Below, one piece after another: positions 24,808 to 38,000 of a stretch of DNA of 64,000 bases. Location of the stretch: contig OX246739.1 in NCBI GenBank assembly GCA_945910005.1, forward strand, positions 36,590,608 to 36,654,607, written 5' to 3'. Position 1 is the first letter of the stretch, and the number at the start of each line of letters is the position of its first letter. The position numbers and the translations under genes were made by a program. Under the pieces are notes generated by a model that did not search any database, was not told where the DNA came from, and was given only the letters and a program-made list of their open reading frames with translations. Source of the DNA: Isoperla grammatica (lineage: Eukaryota; Arthropoda; Insecta; Plecoptera; Perlodidae).

Positions 24808-25078
24808 TTTACTTTACTTTATTGTAATTAAAGCCAGTGTAGGGCACAACGCCTGATGCGCTTTAGCCTGATGAGTGATTGATGAATGATAATGAGGAAG
24901 GGAGGAGGAGAAGCCTGGTACCGGCACGTAGCCTACTCCTGTTGAAAAGTACCAAAGGGACCATCGGCTTTACGTCCCAATCGAAAGGACTGTGTAACTT
25001 TGACTAATCATATAGATTCCTCCACTAACTTGGACTGACGAGCAGTTGACGAGAAGAACGAAGCTGTTACACAAGCTT
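24808..25078 (-). mobile_element. 5S-derived SINE, 5'-truncated copy
   Basis: The body matches the minus-strand SINE at 11282-11712, with most positions identical between TATTGTAATTAA and GAACGAAGCTGTTACAC. It lacks the 5S-like head, so it is 5' truncated, as is typical of target-primed reverse transcription. The flanks carry CATCATCATAC on both sides (ending at 24807, and 25079-25089). This fits insertion into the adjacent ATC microsatellite, although a duplication inside a repeat is ambiguous. Confidence 0.85.
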
Positions 25079-25316
25079 CATCATCATACAGATTTCCAAG
25101 TTTTATGGATAATTCATACAGCCCAAAATGTGTGCTATAGTATTAGTTTCGTCATACACCACACAATAGCGAACACAAATAACAGTTTGAACAGGTTTGA
25201 CCTTTGGCCCCAGTAACTCAATATTGGCAAGAACACTGACCGATATGTAAAGTTGCGTTAGTTACTCGGTTCCAAAATGCAATTGTATTAGTCAATATGA
25301 TTATATTTGGACTATA

Positions 25317-25524
25317 CACCGAGGTTAAGCAACCTCGGGCTAGGTCAGGAGGAGGATTGGTGACCGCTCTCCTCCGAAACTCTAGGTACGTTGGTTAGAG
25401 CAGATTGGAGGGTTCGAAAGCTTGTGGTAACAGCTTCGTTCTTCTCGTCAACCAATAATCAGTCATCAGGCTAAACAGGGCACTGTGCCCTACACTGACC
25501 TTAACTACAATAAAATAAATAAAA
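25317..25524 (+). mobile_element. 5S-derived SINE, internally deleted, opposite orientation
   Basis: On the + strand it starts CACCGAGGTTAAGCAACCTC, continues with the box C-like GGATTGGTGACC and then the body, and ends in an ACAATAAAATAAATAAAA tail. Compared with the full copy it lacks the first ~45 bp and about 155 bp of body between CTTCTCGTCAAC and TCATCAGGCTAAA. It faces the 24808-25078 copy head to head across about 240 bp. Confidence 0.8.
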
Positions 25525-25694
25525 TGTATCTTGATGGAAATCTTGGTATTGTGTATTTCAAATCTTCATGGTCGTTATTGTTAGTGTTACTATTATGCTA
25601 TTTTATTAGATGCGTAAATAGCTACGAGATAATTGTAATTTTAATTATTATTATACTATATAATTAAAACACTAAAGCTTTCATGGCCAGGGTT

Positions 25695-25720
25695 TATGTC
25701 AATAAAATTTTATTGACATA
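25695..25720. other. 26-bp perfect palindrome containing AATAAA on both strands
   Basis: TATGTCAATAAAA is followed immediately by its exact reverse complement. Each strand therefore carries an AATAAA poly(A)-signal hexamer. A (TA)n run follows. Confidence 0.85.
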
Positions 25721-25734
25721 TATATATATATATT

Positions 25735-28700
25735 CCACCCACTATTCTTCATAACTTTTATTTCCCATATAAGACAAAGTAAATAACTTGCGTTTGATAC
25801 TTCAGTATGTAGGCTATGTTAGTAAAGCATATCACGTAAACATATCTGTATATGAATGTTGAAGTGAGATGCTGCGGAACAAAGCTAATATTTCTCCTTA
25901 CCGCATTGAGGCTAGATATTGGCCGTACACGAGACGGTGTTATAACAATGCACGTATTTCTACTTTATTTCCTCCCATGGATTTATTTATTTATAGCCAT
26001 TGTATTATGCATCTCTGTGCATCGCATTTGCCAATATGTGGTGTTACTTTATAGCACTGCATTGTAATTGACCTCAATTTATGTGTACAGAAAAATCGGG
26101 AACTTTCTATAACAGTTATATTTATGTGTGTTTGCTAATAATGTTGGATAACACGTAGGAGCACGTGAGCTTGGTATTTGTTACATATTGTAGTGTACAG
26201 TTTTAGTATACCTGAACATTATGTACAAATATTGCGTAATCACGTTTTAAGTCAATCATTTCTTGGATCTTGAAAATCAGTGCTTGAATGTCGCAACATT
26301 ACTAAACATTTGATAGTATGTGTGAATTTTAAATGGTACATGAAGGTATCGAGAATAAAAAGTGAAAAGCAATGTGTACAGCACTATAATATACAGCAGC
26401 AAAAATGTTTTTTTTTTTTATTCGACCAAAGGTTATTAAATCAGCGGTGCTAATCTTTTTGAATTAAAACCATACACGTGAAATATTGCCATGCGCTTCA
26501 TCATGTGAAAGGCTGAATAATTACTATATTGTTAATTTTTAGCATAGCCCACATAAACAATGTAAATTTCTTTTTCCCGTACATCACAAATCATGCACCC
26601 ATCACTCATTGGCCTATTTAAGCATATCTATGTGTGTACATTTTTATTTTATTATAATTTATATATGCATACGTGCAATCCCCATTCGGGATATAATTTT
26701 ATGACAATTTCTATTGCATCATATATTATACTTATTCTGTTCTAGACTATAGTGTGAAGATCTACTGACTGACAAGTGTTCAGTGAGTATTGAGAAGGCG
26801 ATCTCTTCGAAAAGTCATATGACAACACTGGCTTTTATGCGTTTAGGCCCTACAAAACTTTTGTAATACCCACATGGTATGTGCATGTGATAAACACTCG
26901 ACACAGCTTTAGTAAAGATAATAGTTTTCTTTTTTTTTTACATATTTAACAGTCGGTTTTCGGAAATACACACGTCAACATGATGGACGACCATGTTGGG
27001 TCCATCGACGTTTCGTCGGAAGAGCGTCCTGTACATCTTCAGTGCTAACTTCGCTATACTCGTATACACTGAACGCCGTGCACACTGCGTACACTGAACG
27101 CAGTGCGCACTAAACACAGTGCACACCAGAGGATTGTCGGGCCTATACACGCTCTAAGGTTTCCCCGTGGTATTAACGAACATATTCCCTATTTGATTTA
27201 TGTCTATCATTCATTGCTCATTTACCGCCCCTCCCCCTCCCCCGCCCCCCCTCCTCGTCAATAAAGGGTTGCTCTGACTCCCACACACAATTCACTCATT
27301 CACGGAAATTATGATGCAGCTCAGGAAATTGAGTTATGTTAGTAATTGACAAATGATTATTGCAGGAATGCGCTGGGTTTCAATTAAAATAGTGAAATCT
27401 CTAAAGGATTATCTGGCGGCCCTGAAGGACAGTCCACTTCAAAACATTGTTCACAAACAAACAGTAAACACTGGAATGTGTATTATGTATATTTAAGAAA
27501 CACTGTATTGTATGGATTACGGAAATATATATTTTCTGTTTTATTTTCGACCATACCCAGACAGCCTAAGGACTTGTTTACAGCATGCATAACCTAGCTG
27601 CTCGTAAACACCCTCAGTAATGATGGTATGATTTCGTAATTAAAGTGATTCTGAACGACTTCTTCCATGTTACAAGGTGGCTAAAAATACTCGGTACACA
27701 ATGTGGACAACATGCAATATGATTTGCAGTGAGCTATTCTTAGCAACTAGAGAGAAACAAGTGCCTACAATTACAAATCATAACGTCATAATTTCGCTCT
27801 CACAATATTGGCCTTACAGTGAACTTATTGTTATAAAACCAGATTCTACTTTTATCTCGTATAATTTGCAAATATGTATGCGTCTTGATTCGCGTGTACA
27901 TCTGTAAGGTTAGGACATGGAGAACGCTAATTTGAAGCTACACCAAAAGATGGCACCACTATTGTTTCAAATTAAATTCTGTTTTCTCCGTTCTATTTGT
28001 GTTACCTTTGTCAACAATCTCTAGAATACATATATACTATATGACTTGACTTCTCAAACCTTCTTTTAAAAATAAATGTTTTTTTTCATACCATTACTCA
28101 ATCAATGCGTTCATAAATAAACCAACGTGTCATTGTTACTCATTACTCGGAACGATAGGAAAATCCACGCTAAGACGTATATTCTTTAAAAACGAAGGAA
28201 CATTTAAAGATAAAAGCCTCACTTTGAATAGCCAAGAATAGAAATGTCCTAATTGACGATTTGCTCTCCGAAAACACCCCCCCATTATTTAAAAAACACG
28301 TCACCTGGGAGATTCGTTCCATTTCGTTCAGAGATCGGTTTTGAATTATGTGCGAAACGTTTCAATTTCTTATCTTCTTTAGCTTGTGGTAGCGACGTAG
28401 CGTGAATACATTACCATAGGTTAGCTCTGCAATGTGGCCTGATAGCATTATAATAGAGACGACTGAGGAAATGGACCGTGATAACGCAAACCTAACTCGC
28501 GTTGCATTCAAATTTAGGACAATATGCCCTAGGTATGCATATCTACACCGCACGTCATGTTGGAATAGTAATGGACAAATATTTTTATCGAAGTCGCACA
28601 AATTCAGGTCACCGACTTGATTACGGTTTACTCCAACATGGAAAATGTTTTCTGGTGTTATTTTTGTAAGGTTGAATGCGAGTTAGTGAGTTCTTTTGAT

Positions 28701-28917
28701 CTAAACGTTCCGTTGGGTGTATAATTAAAGTCGTCTAACGCTTGAATGATGTTAGATCCCATATTATGTGTTAATAGGACATTCCAGACATGTTCTTCAA
28801 ATTATTTCGTGTGTTACATCACGATCGCAATTAACAATATTACAGCTCTACAGAAAACCTTTTATTATTCGTTTGAAATTATGTGACGGGCTGTCTTTTT
28901 CCTTTACCTTCTATCAC
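25735..28917. other. Intergenic, no gene seen
   Basis: AT-rich, no supported exon. A short G/C-rich repeated block (about 27055-27125) is listed separately. Confidence 0.5.
27055..27125. repeat. Approximate 25-bp repeat, about 2.7 copies
   Basis: Blocks resembling CGTATACACTGAACGCAGTG and CACACT recur in succession (GTATACACTGAACGCCGTGC, GCGTACACTGAACGCAGTGC, then a partial AACACAGTGCACAC). Confidence 0.7.
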
Positions 28918-29165
28918 TGCCTCACTTGTTTGAGATATATCTTCATGCCACTATGTCCTCGACTGTCAGGTGTTGTTGGAGCTTTATACCACTGCTTCAA
29001 ATATTGTCGTTACTTTATGCCATTACTTCACGTGATGTCGGTCCTACATGCCACTACTTCACGTGTTGTCGCAACTTCATACCACTCCTTCAAATATTGT
29101 CGTGACACTACTGCACGTATTGTCGTTACTTCATGCCATTACTTCACGTGTTGTCGATACTTCCA
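28918..29165. repeat. 31-bp degenerate minisatellite, about 7 copies
   Basis: The unit is approximately CCACTACTTCACGTGTTGTC followed by GTTACTTCATG (31 bp), with variants such as CCACTGCTTCAAATATTGTC. Because 31 is not a multiple of three, the long frame across it is a by-product of low stop density. CACGTG (E-box) occurs in several units. Confidence 0.8.
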
Positions 29166-29419
29166 CGAAGAGCTCGTCAATAACGCGAGTACAGATATTA
29201 ATGTTGCTGTTTGTGACGTCATCTGTAGTCATGCGGGCTGTCCACTTGATGTTCCTCATTGTCTTGCACGTACGTCTGGCATCACGTCACGTCACGTACA
29301 TCTGGCATCACTTCAGCACCCCCCAAGAGTCTCGAAAGCTCGAAATGGTAATTACTTGTTGAGGTATTGTTGGTTGTTTGGTATCCAAGATGTGATGTAC
29401 GCATCGTCGGCCTGGTAGA

Positions 29420-30720
29420 AGACAATCGCTTGCACTAAAAACGCAACAATGTCCATTGTCTCCAGTCTAGACCGCACCGGGATAGACCAGATCAAATACC
29501 AACCCGTGGTGGCGCGTTTTTTCCCTCCCATCTTCAAACTTTCAATCCTTTTGTTTGATGGGAACCGAGTCTTGAATGGCGGCCGTGAAATTATAGATAA
29601 TTACCGTATTATAATGATATGGGGTGAACCCCCTCTTCCTGGGATCGTATATTATCGCAGGAAGTTTTAGGTCACGTACGATTTAAGAGTAAACACCTTT
29701 GAATGGTTTATAACTCGCGGTCAACGGAGCTGAAAATAGGGATATCGTTTATTTCACTTATACGCTTGCTGCGTAGCCGGGTGTAGCGTACTGTACTGTA
29801 TTGTACTGAACCCGCCCGAGGGTACTGTGGTACTGGCGTGTTGGTGCGGGCGCACTTACTCGTTGGCGAATACAACATTTCATAATCTCAAACATTTTTT
29901 CCACATAAGCTAAAAACGTTATTTAAAATTTAAAACCGGGAAATTTAATTCTCATTTGGCTTCATTTTTGTATTAATATTGTTACGTGTATGCGTTTTGT
30001 AACATTATACAAATGTATTAAAAAAATCCCTAGAAAAATTGGGAAGTTCGGACACAACCGACCACCCAGTGCTCATCGACTTATTTCATAGAAACATTCC
30101 AATCTGTTCAGTCCAATCTCTCGTACGATTCATCAACATAAAATGCATAGTAATAACTGGATGACCTTTGTTCGTCAGTATCTTGTAACTCATGCTGTCT
30201 TGTATTTACTCGTCAAAGTACTCAATGTTTTTTACTTTGTAAAAATCATTTTTTTGCCACATATCCAGTTTCAAATGAATTTTTCTAATTCCAGTGTGGT
30301 TGGTCGCGTTCTGTTAGAGGTTAATAGTAAACTACATGGTCCATGCGATCCAAGTTTTTTTTTGACATAGAGATGTCATCTAGCGTTTTACTTTCGTCAT
30401 CTTATTAATCACCCATGCATTGTCTCGATTAGCGTCGTACTCATTGCCAAGCCCAAATATCATCATCATCGATGCTAGAATGGCATTGGACGGTATAGCG
30501 AAGACCGTCCTTCGGAGATGTCCGTTCAAACTCGTGTTCGAACACTCGGTTTCCTCGCGAGATAAATTACAAAAATTCCAGATCGTTTCCTTTCAAACGA
30601 TTTGACCAACACAATCGACTCCGTGCCGCTGCAGCCGTCTCTAATAATGCAGCTAGCCTTGCATCGCATACTAGCGCATGCGCACAACGAGCGACGACGA
30701 GAAGAAAAAACATAGCGAAA
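29420..30720. other. Intergenic, no gene seen
   Basis: No supported exon. A short TACTG-rich patch lies at about 29790-29835. Confidence 0.5.
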
Positions 30721-30734
30721 TATAAATCATTTAA

Positions 30735-31175
30735 AGGTAAATAAATAAATAAATAAATAAATTCACATTTAGAGTCTACCCACTCAGTAACTAAACTGAT
30801 TTGCAGTGGGGGACTTTAATTTGTTAAAGTGACTAAACCAACCCTATAGGCTTCGAACACCATCGACGAGTGAGCGATAACCAATCAAAGATCGATATTT
30901 CAATTACGGAACATATGAATCAGTGATTGGACAGTGCGAACACCTGCGGACAATAATGCCAGAATCAACAAGGCCGATTCAGAACAACTTTGAATTTATT
31001 GAGTGCTTCGTTGCTAGGACGGCTCCAAAGTCACCGTTTACTTATTCCTAAGCCAAGAAGTGGTGGAATTGAATCCACATTAGAAGTTAAAAAACTTCTG
31101 CCTGGAGCGGGAATTGAACCCGGGACCTTCTGCATTGGAAGCAGGGATGCTATAACCACTGGACCAACGAGCCAC
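30735..31175 (-). mobile_element. tRNA-like SINE
   Basis: The minus strand starts with a tRNA-like head (about 31175 down to 31097). It has an A box, TGGTCCAGTGG; a B box, GGTTCAATTCC; a CTGC/GCAG anticodon-stem remnant with loop TTCCAAT; and a terminal CTCCAGGC. A non-tRNA body follows and ends in CAAATCAGTTTAGTTACTGA, then (ATTT)n at 30735-30760. A second, shorter and more diverged copy is at 57597-57862, sharing both head and tail. The long body and AT-rich tail argue against a working tRNA gene. Confidence 0.7.
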
Positions 31176-33163
31176 CTTTTTAAGCCTATTTTTAAAGTAT
31201 TAATTTAAGTGTCTGGCTTTAGCTCGTGTCCATATGTTTTACTTAAATTCTTTTGAGTTTAATATTAACCTATAGTTACCTCTAGTTAGGTAACTTCAGT
31301 TTGTTTAATTCCTTTACTGCATGGTTCAACTGAATTTCGTGAATGGTTGTGTAAATATTTTCTTGTGCAATATTTGGAACTTCATCTGGTAGAGGCTTTG
31401 CTAAAAAAAAAAGTCGGCTCTTGTACTTCCATCGTGCGATAGGCTATTTGCAAACAACGAATATCCAAAATTCTTTGATAATAATTTGTTTACTACATCC
31501 GGGAAATGTTTCGCCTATTTTTATTTCTACTATAATATTAGACTGTGTATTTGTAATAATATGTGTTGAATATTGGGAAACTATTAATTATGAAATCGTA
31601 CAGACGACTTTAACGGTTGTGTTTAAAATAGGTACTATATTCAACAATCGAATAATACCAAAGTTAGCTCTCCCAATTACCTACGTCCCCTCAAGGTTTC
31701 TTCTATCACAAGGTGAGGTCCTAAAGGGTTTTAAAAACATAAAATTATACGTTAATACGCGATTATCACGCGACCGTGATCCGTGGAGTGGAAACCACGA
31801 TTAATGAATTAATTACTCCGAAGATGAAGTTACTATAGAACCAAACGCAGGGGCCAGCGTTTGTGGATACCTCATATACCCCAGTGTTTACATCTCTGAA
31901 AGAACGGCTCATGCAGCGAAGACGGATCGTGGGTGTTCCAACTCGGGTTAAGATACAATTAATCACAATCACTGAGGTGAGCGGCATTAACGGGTGGAGC
32001 TCATAACTGTCACTGCTTGAGAGTAGAGGTAGATCAGCTTGCAGCCCTGTCAGAGGGTAGACTGTAAGCTAGGGTTCCCTAGGCTCGGACAGTCTGCGCT
32101 GGGAATACAGAACATCCAAATGTGGCCCATGCATTCGGATATATACAGTGACATTTCGTAATTATAGAACGTAGAGTAACAGACAGTGAAGATATAATAC
32201 CTCACTCTAACATGCTAATATTTTGTTTTCTTGTGTGTTTTGTTTGGCTCTTGAGGTGTAAGTACAATTTTACCAAAAGTATTTGCGTGTACAAAATGTT
32301 CATACATAATGTGCAGTATCGCCAATAAAGTGACAATGTGGAATATGTCACGTTGCAGAACACTGGGAGGCATATGAAGTAAATTTGTAAGTTGACAAGT
32401 AGTTGTAAAAAACACATCCAGAATATACAATGACAAATCAACAGTTACAAATGAAAAAATGCACCTTGCATAACTGTCCGCCTCTGTCAGCTTATCAACC
32501 TCAGTGGGTGGACTGGACTTCGCAATTGTCTCCAGGGCAACTTACAGTTGCAGTAATTATAACCCTTGCAGTGTTGCAATTACCTTTGCCATGCACGTAC
32601 AATATCCGACTGATTTATTTGCCGTATGCATACTATTTATCTAATTTAAATGAAATTAATTAAATTTCTGTGCATGTTCCGTTTGTTTGCATAGTTGTAC
32701 TTGTTTCTCAGCCAGCCGGCGCCCAGCAAGAGGTTTATATAATACGTAGTGCACGCGTGAATCATGTATAGGTATAATATTAACCCTTGATTTAGCGCGA
32801 CAAGAAACGACGCCGACGCGTTTATCGAGACGCACGCGAGCACGAAAGACGCTGAACACTGCACGAGCTGGCGTCCCGACGTTTCATGCGTCATTTAACG
32901 GGGAATATAGTTCCAATAATAAAACCGCGCGAATTAAACTTTTTTCATGGTAATATCTTCGAGCGAATGTCTGCATGCACTGGATTGAACAAGTGCAACG
33001 AGAGGCGAATGGCAAAGGGGGGGTCGAACTCGTTAGCTAAGAAGGTTTTTTGTTGATATTTTTAGAATTGTCAAGATACTGAAAATGTGATGCATAATTG
33101 GGATTTAGTTTTGTAACATGCTAACCAATGGATACACAAATTTAAGAAATGTTGTCACCATAG

Positions 33164-33194
33164 TTAATTAATTAATTAATTAATTAATTAATTA
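33164..33194. repeat. (TTAA)n microsatellite
   Basis: About eight perfect TTAA units. Confidence 0.95.
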
Positions 33195-34982
33195 CATATC
33201 ACATTTGAAAGTTTTGAAATGTATTGTGTAGCTGATGCAAAATCAAATCCTGGGTATCTATCACTTTTCCAATATGTTCAATGGTTCTTAAGATATCCAT
33301 AAAATACCGTTAATGTTGCGTTGAAAACTTTCTGTAAACTGAAATTGTGTAATCACTATGGTTAGGGTATTTTCATTACAAAATACAAATTGTGGATAGA
33401 AAACGATATGTCAACCGTGCTGGTTAACTAATTCATATGCATCATTTAGTTCTTCGGACATCGTATCCCTCATTGCACATTTTTCGGTGTTGTGAAGAGT
33501 ACCTTAATTGGGATTACTAAAGGTACTTTACCTCCGCTAAGTTTCAATATTGTAAGTTGGAACTGTCCGACAGTTAATAACGAATTAGTGATCGAATAAT
33601 GCTATACTCCTACCGGTTCAGTGGAGTAATGAATTCACAATTTGTTTTTTAATATTTTAACAATGTAAAATAAAATATATTTTACTACTGAAGAACTGAA
33701 CTGTCAGCTTTAATTACAGTTATTAATATTGAAAAAACCATCCCAGTGTTTTTCTGTTATTGGACTACATTTGCGTATCCCCACCAATCAAAGGACGACA
33801 ACAATGAAGTTACATAGCGAATGATTGCTGGCCTAAACTAAATAACCGTATTCCCCTTTATTTGCAACTATTGCCGGAAACAATACACCCTTGTCAATTA
33901 AAGGTAAAACGATGCGAGACGCGAATAAGGTATGTGCAAGAATTATAAACTAGATATATATACACAGAAAATCGAGGACAAAGCATATGAATGTTGTTTC
34001 AATGAACTACATGACACAAACGAGAAATATATTAGCGGTATATATCATATATACATTAGCTTGTCACTGCGTTTGACATTTACCTCCCGTATTATAAAAT
34101 GGTTGGCCCAATTATGTAGAGGTAATAATTAATAATTATATGATGGGAAGAAAATGTGGGATAATGTATGTTGTTTTGACACACAAAAACTTGTTTTTTT
34201 AAAACCATGCTTAGCGCAGCATATCTTGAAACATTCGTCGACTTCCGGCGGGTATAAAGAACTAATACGGACCAGACCTTGATATACTTGATGACCGTTT
34301 TCCTGAACAAATGCACCAGACACCGTTTTAATATTAGTTTAACGATTATGACTTCTTGTGGGGATGAAGCCAAAGACCTCTCATATTCCCAGCCCTATGA
34401 TAAGAAAGATTAAAAGCTAATGGAGATTATGTCGGCGTTACTCCAAGCACACATTTTAAACGTAAATAATAATTAAGTTGATTACTCGTAAAAATGAGTC
34501 GGTATTATAAAATTATTTTATGTTTAATTTTATGACCGAGCGTTCTAGTTGTCTCAGATTATTCATGTTTTTCACGATGGGTCCGACGTATGGGGGGGGG
34601 GGGGACTCTTGAGACCTTCCAGACCTCACCGCACCGCAGCGCTGTTTGTTGTATCAATACGCGATTATTTGCGTTCCTTTCAGCCCGGCGTTATGTTTAC
34701 CTGTGCTGCTAATTGAGCAGACCACTTCTAAGGTCAGGTGCACCGGGCGGGTCCGCTAACAAATCACGCGTCTAACTACCTATCGGATTATCACGGAGAG
34801 AAATAATCAAAGGAAGGCCGGTCACACAACCAATTAACTTTTAATTTTTAAACCGTCTTTTAGGCAACGTTATTCGAAACGGTGTGTCTATGTTCACACC
34901 CTTGACTGTATACAATTAAAAAACACGTCGGCGGCGGTAGACAGAAACATAAAGTTTAAGAAAACTACTTCGTCGAGATTAT

Positions 34983-35087
34983 AATTTGATTGCGTGATCA
35001 ATTTACCGTATTGGTAAAACGACAAAATCTTTCAAAAAAGGTATTTTTTAATAATTTGATTACGTGATCACTTTACCGTATTGGTTA
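34983..35087. repeat. Direct repeat, 35 bp, spaced about 70 bp
   Basis: TAATTTGATTnCGTGATCA followed by nTTTACCGTATTGGT occurs at 34983 and again at about 35053. Confidence 0.8.
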
Positions 35088-38000
35088 ATTTAAATTTGAA
35101 AAATAAATCTTTTAAGATGAAAGTTTAACATTAATCACTTGGGGAATGTAATCCTATTACGTGCGAGGTCAAGGGTCATGTGACGTCATCGTCTTGGGCG
35201 TCGCGTGCTATAACTCAGCCCCAAGATGGTAGAATCCTTCCTGCGGTCGCCCCCCCCCCCCCACCCCCCTCCCCTCTAACCGCAGACCACCGCTCGTAAT
35301 TGCATGATTGGTATACCTGAGCCCTACTCTGTGATATATGTTCTCTGGTTGGACGCCTGTATTGTTATTTCATTATTTAAATAATAGTGTGGAACGTGGT
35401 TCATTATTTTAAAAGTGAAATATCGATTTGAAAGAGTGCGTGAGGCGAAATGCGTTGTTTATTGAAAAAGTATCGCAGATTAGAATGTTTCGTAATGGAT
35501 TGAATCACAAATCAAGTAGATGTCGCTCAGGGCGTGAACGCATTGAAATAACCTGTTATTGCAATCTTATGCGCTGTTATTGTCTAGAAACATCACTTCC
35601 TCGAGTGTCAGTCAAGTGTTATACTTCCACTGCAGAAGTCCCGGATTACCGGGCTTGGAATAGCATTTTCATATTTTTTTTCTGAAGAGGGGAGACTACA
35701 GGTATATTAACTTGTATACCCTTAAAAAACAGAAGTTATCGTAGGAATCCTATTTGAATCGTCCCTAATTTTACCAACGTACCGAGTAGGCAAATATGCA
35801 CAATTAATCTGAACGTATATATTTGTTAGCGAAATATTTACAACTCAAGTCGTGAACTTACTTCGAAGTTATCAACCAGTACGTGGTGTGACATCATATT
35901 AGCTTAACATATTATCGTTGATGCTTTCTTGAATAAGAATATTAATCTGTGTATGCATATTTCACACGATTTTGACTAAGAAGTATATTCTTGTAACTCG
36001 TTTCCTTTAAACAAAACGATAACATGTTATTTTTTCAATTTATCCACTTAGAAGGAACAAATATTTCTAAATTTAACGCAGAACGCACTGATCACTGTTG
36101 CTTTTTCCACGAACATAAAGTTTAAACTTGTCTTATCGAAACTCTTCATGGCGGCATCACGTAAAAAGACGCCATTCACTTCACGTCACGTTGTTTAATC
36201 AACTCCAACGACGCGTTATCATTCCTCGAACTCTCGCTTGATCAACGACGCGTTTACGTCGCGACGCTCGTCTTTACGCCGTCGTAAACGGTTCTATTAC
36301 GCCAGCCAGGAATGTGAGTCTCAGTCGCAGGTGAAATTGTCCCACATTAAAAGATCAAACAATAAAATTTCATGCGTCTGTTTACGACGTTTTGAAAGAT
36401 GTGACTTTTATAGACGAACATTCGGACGTAAAAAGTAAATTTTATTTCCCCCCCCCCCCCCTCCGAAAGACGAATAAGAAAAAAAACAGTTCTCCCTTTT
36501 TTGCCACTTTGGTTTTTGTGTGTGCGTTAGTTCTGAAGTTGTAAATAGAAGTACCATTGTGTAAGTCACGCTTCTGGTTGGGGTAACCTACGAGTTGGTA
36601 TAGTGTTTGTTGCACACAACACACACGCGGATTTTGGGAGCATTCTGCAAGGAAACGCTACTACACGACGTAAAAACGTTATAACCTCTTATTAGTAATA
36701 ATATTCATTCGTAGGAATGTGGTTGTGTAATGTGTAGGTTTCTCATCAATTCATCTTGGTGGTAATGCCTTTGCCTTTATAATTTTATTACCGGAAAAAG
36801 AAAAGCGCTCAACGTTAGGGATTAACTTTTGGAATATATTATCGAGCTTTTTCGAGTATGCAGTTTTGTGCGTACAATCATGGTCGAGTTTGAACTTCCC
36901 GAGTTCATACTATTCAAGTATTATTTCACTATTCACTAAAATGTGTTTGGGTGAGCAAAATATTTTGTAAAATACTATAAATAATACATGGAATAATTAT
37001 GTATTTTAATGATGCATACAATACTTCGAAAAATGTATTTCAATACAAAATACGAAATTAAAATCTTTTTCCTATACATGTATTTCCGATACTGCCCACC
37101 TCTCGAGGGAGTTCCTTGGATGCTGGACCGTCCGTTGTTGATACTCCTTCGCTTCAACTCTCCTAATAAGGAAGCGCGGAATGTATCGTCTCGATGTGAC
37201 TCATTGCTCTGTGACTATCGTGAGACGGTGTTCCACAGTAGTAGGTGCCCAACAGGTAGGCCAAGGATGATGAGAGTACGAGCAAAGCAACCCACGGGTA
37301 CGCACTATAGGAGTGTCCGGGGACAACTTGCTGGCGTAATCCCGGGAGAAAATACTGAATAATGTCATTGATTTGTTGTTTTAAAAATAAAAAGTCAATG
37401 AAACGAACTTACCAACGAACCGATACAACTCGACGAATAATTCACGACAAAACAATAAAGGAATGCAAGTGCGATGGTCGGATTATGCCCAATCACTGAT
37501 TGGCTCAGTCTGCAACGACCATTGTTCGCCAGCTCCGTCTGTTTCCATCATGTCTGTGCCGGTATTAATGAGCAAATCAGGCAATATTTATCTATACTGC
37601 GGGGACACAATGGCACCTGTTCTGCTTTCATCTGGATACATAATAAAACATCAATTCTCCAACGAACAATGATGCAGGCAGTGATTACGGTTTAATAATG
37701 ACGAAAAATATAGTATACAAAGTTGAAATGAATGCAAATTTATTATAAACACTAAATTAGTTGCATCTCATGAATAGTTGAATAGCCAACACGAAGCTTT
37801 CTTGAGAGCTGAATGTAATCTGGCTGCATGGGCTTCGCTGCCTGACTCAGTCAGCTGGATGTCGGACAAATATCGTTATTTGACTGAAGTCTTTTGATAA
37901 GGTTAACGTGACTGCTATTGTAGTTAATTTAATGAATGTAACTGATTGCGTATCCACTGTGGTTATAATGTTTTGCGTGCGTATAATTGCTAATTGTTGA

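Noticed and set aside
28768..29418. 216-codon + frame as a protein gene
   Set aside because: It spans a 31-bp minisatellite read in shifting frames; composition is Ser/Thr/His/Cys-rich and no domain is recognisable.
31097..31175. Functional tRNA gene
   Set aside because: A and B boxes are present, but the stems are imperfect and the sequence continues into a conserved non-tRNA body shared with a second locus, as in a SINE.
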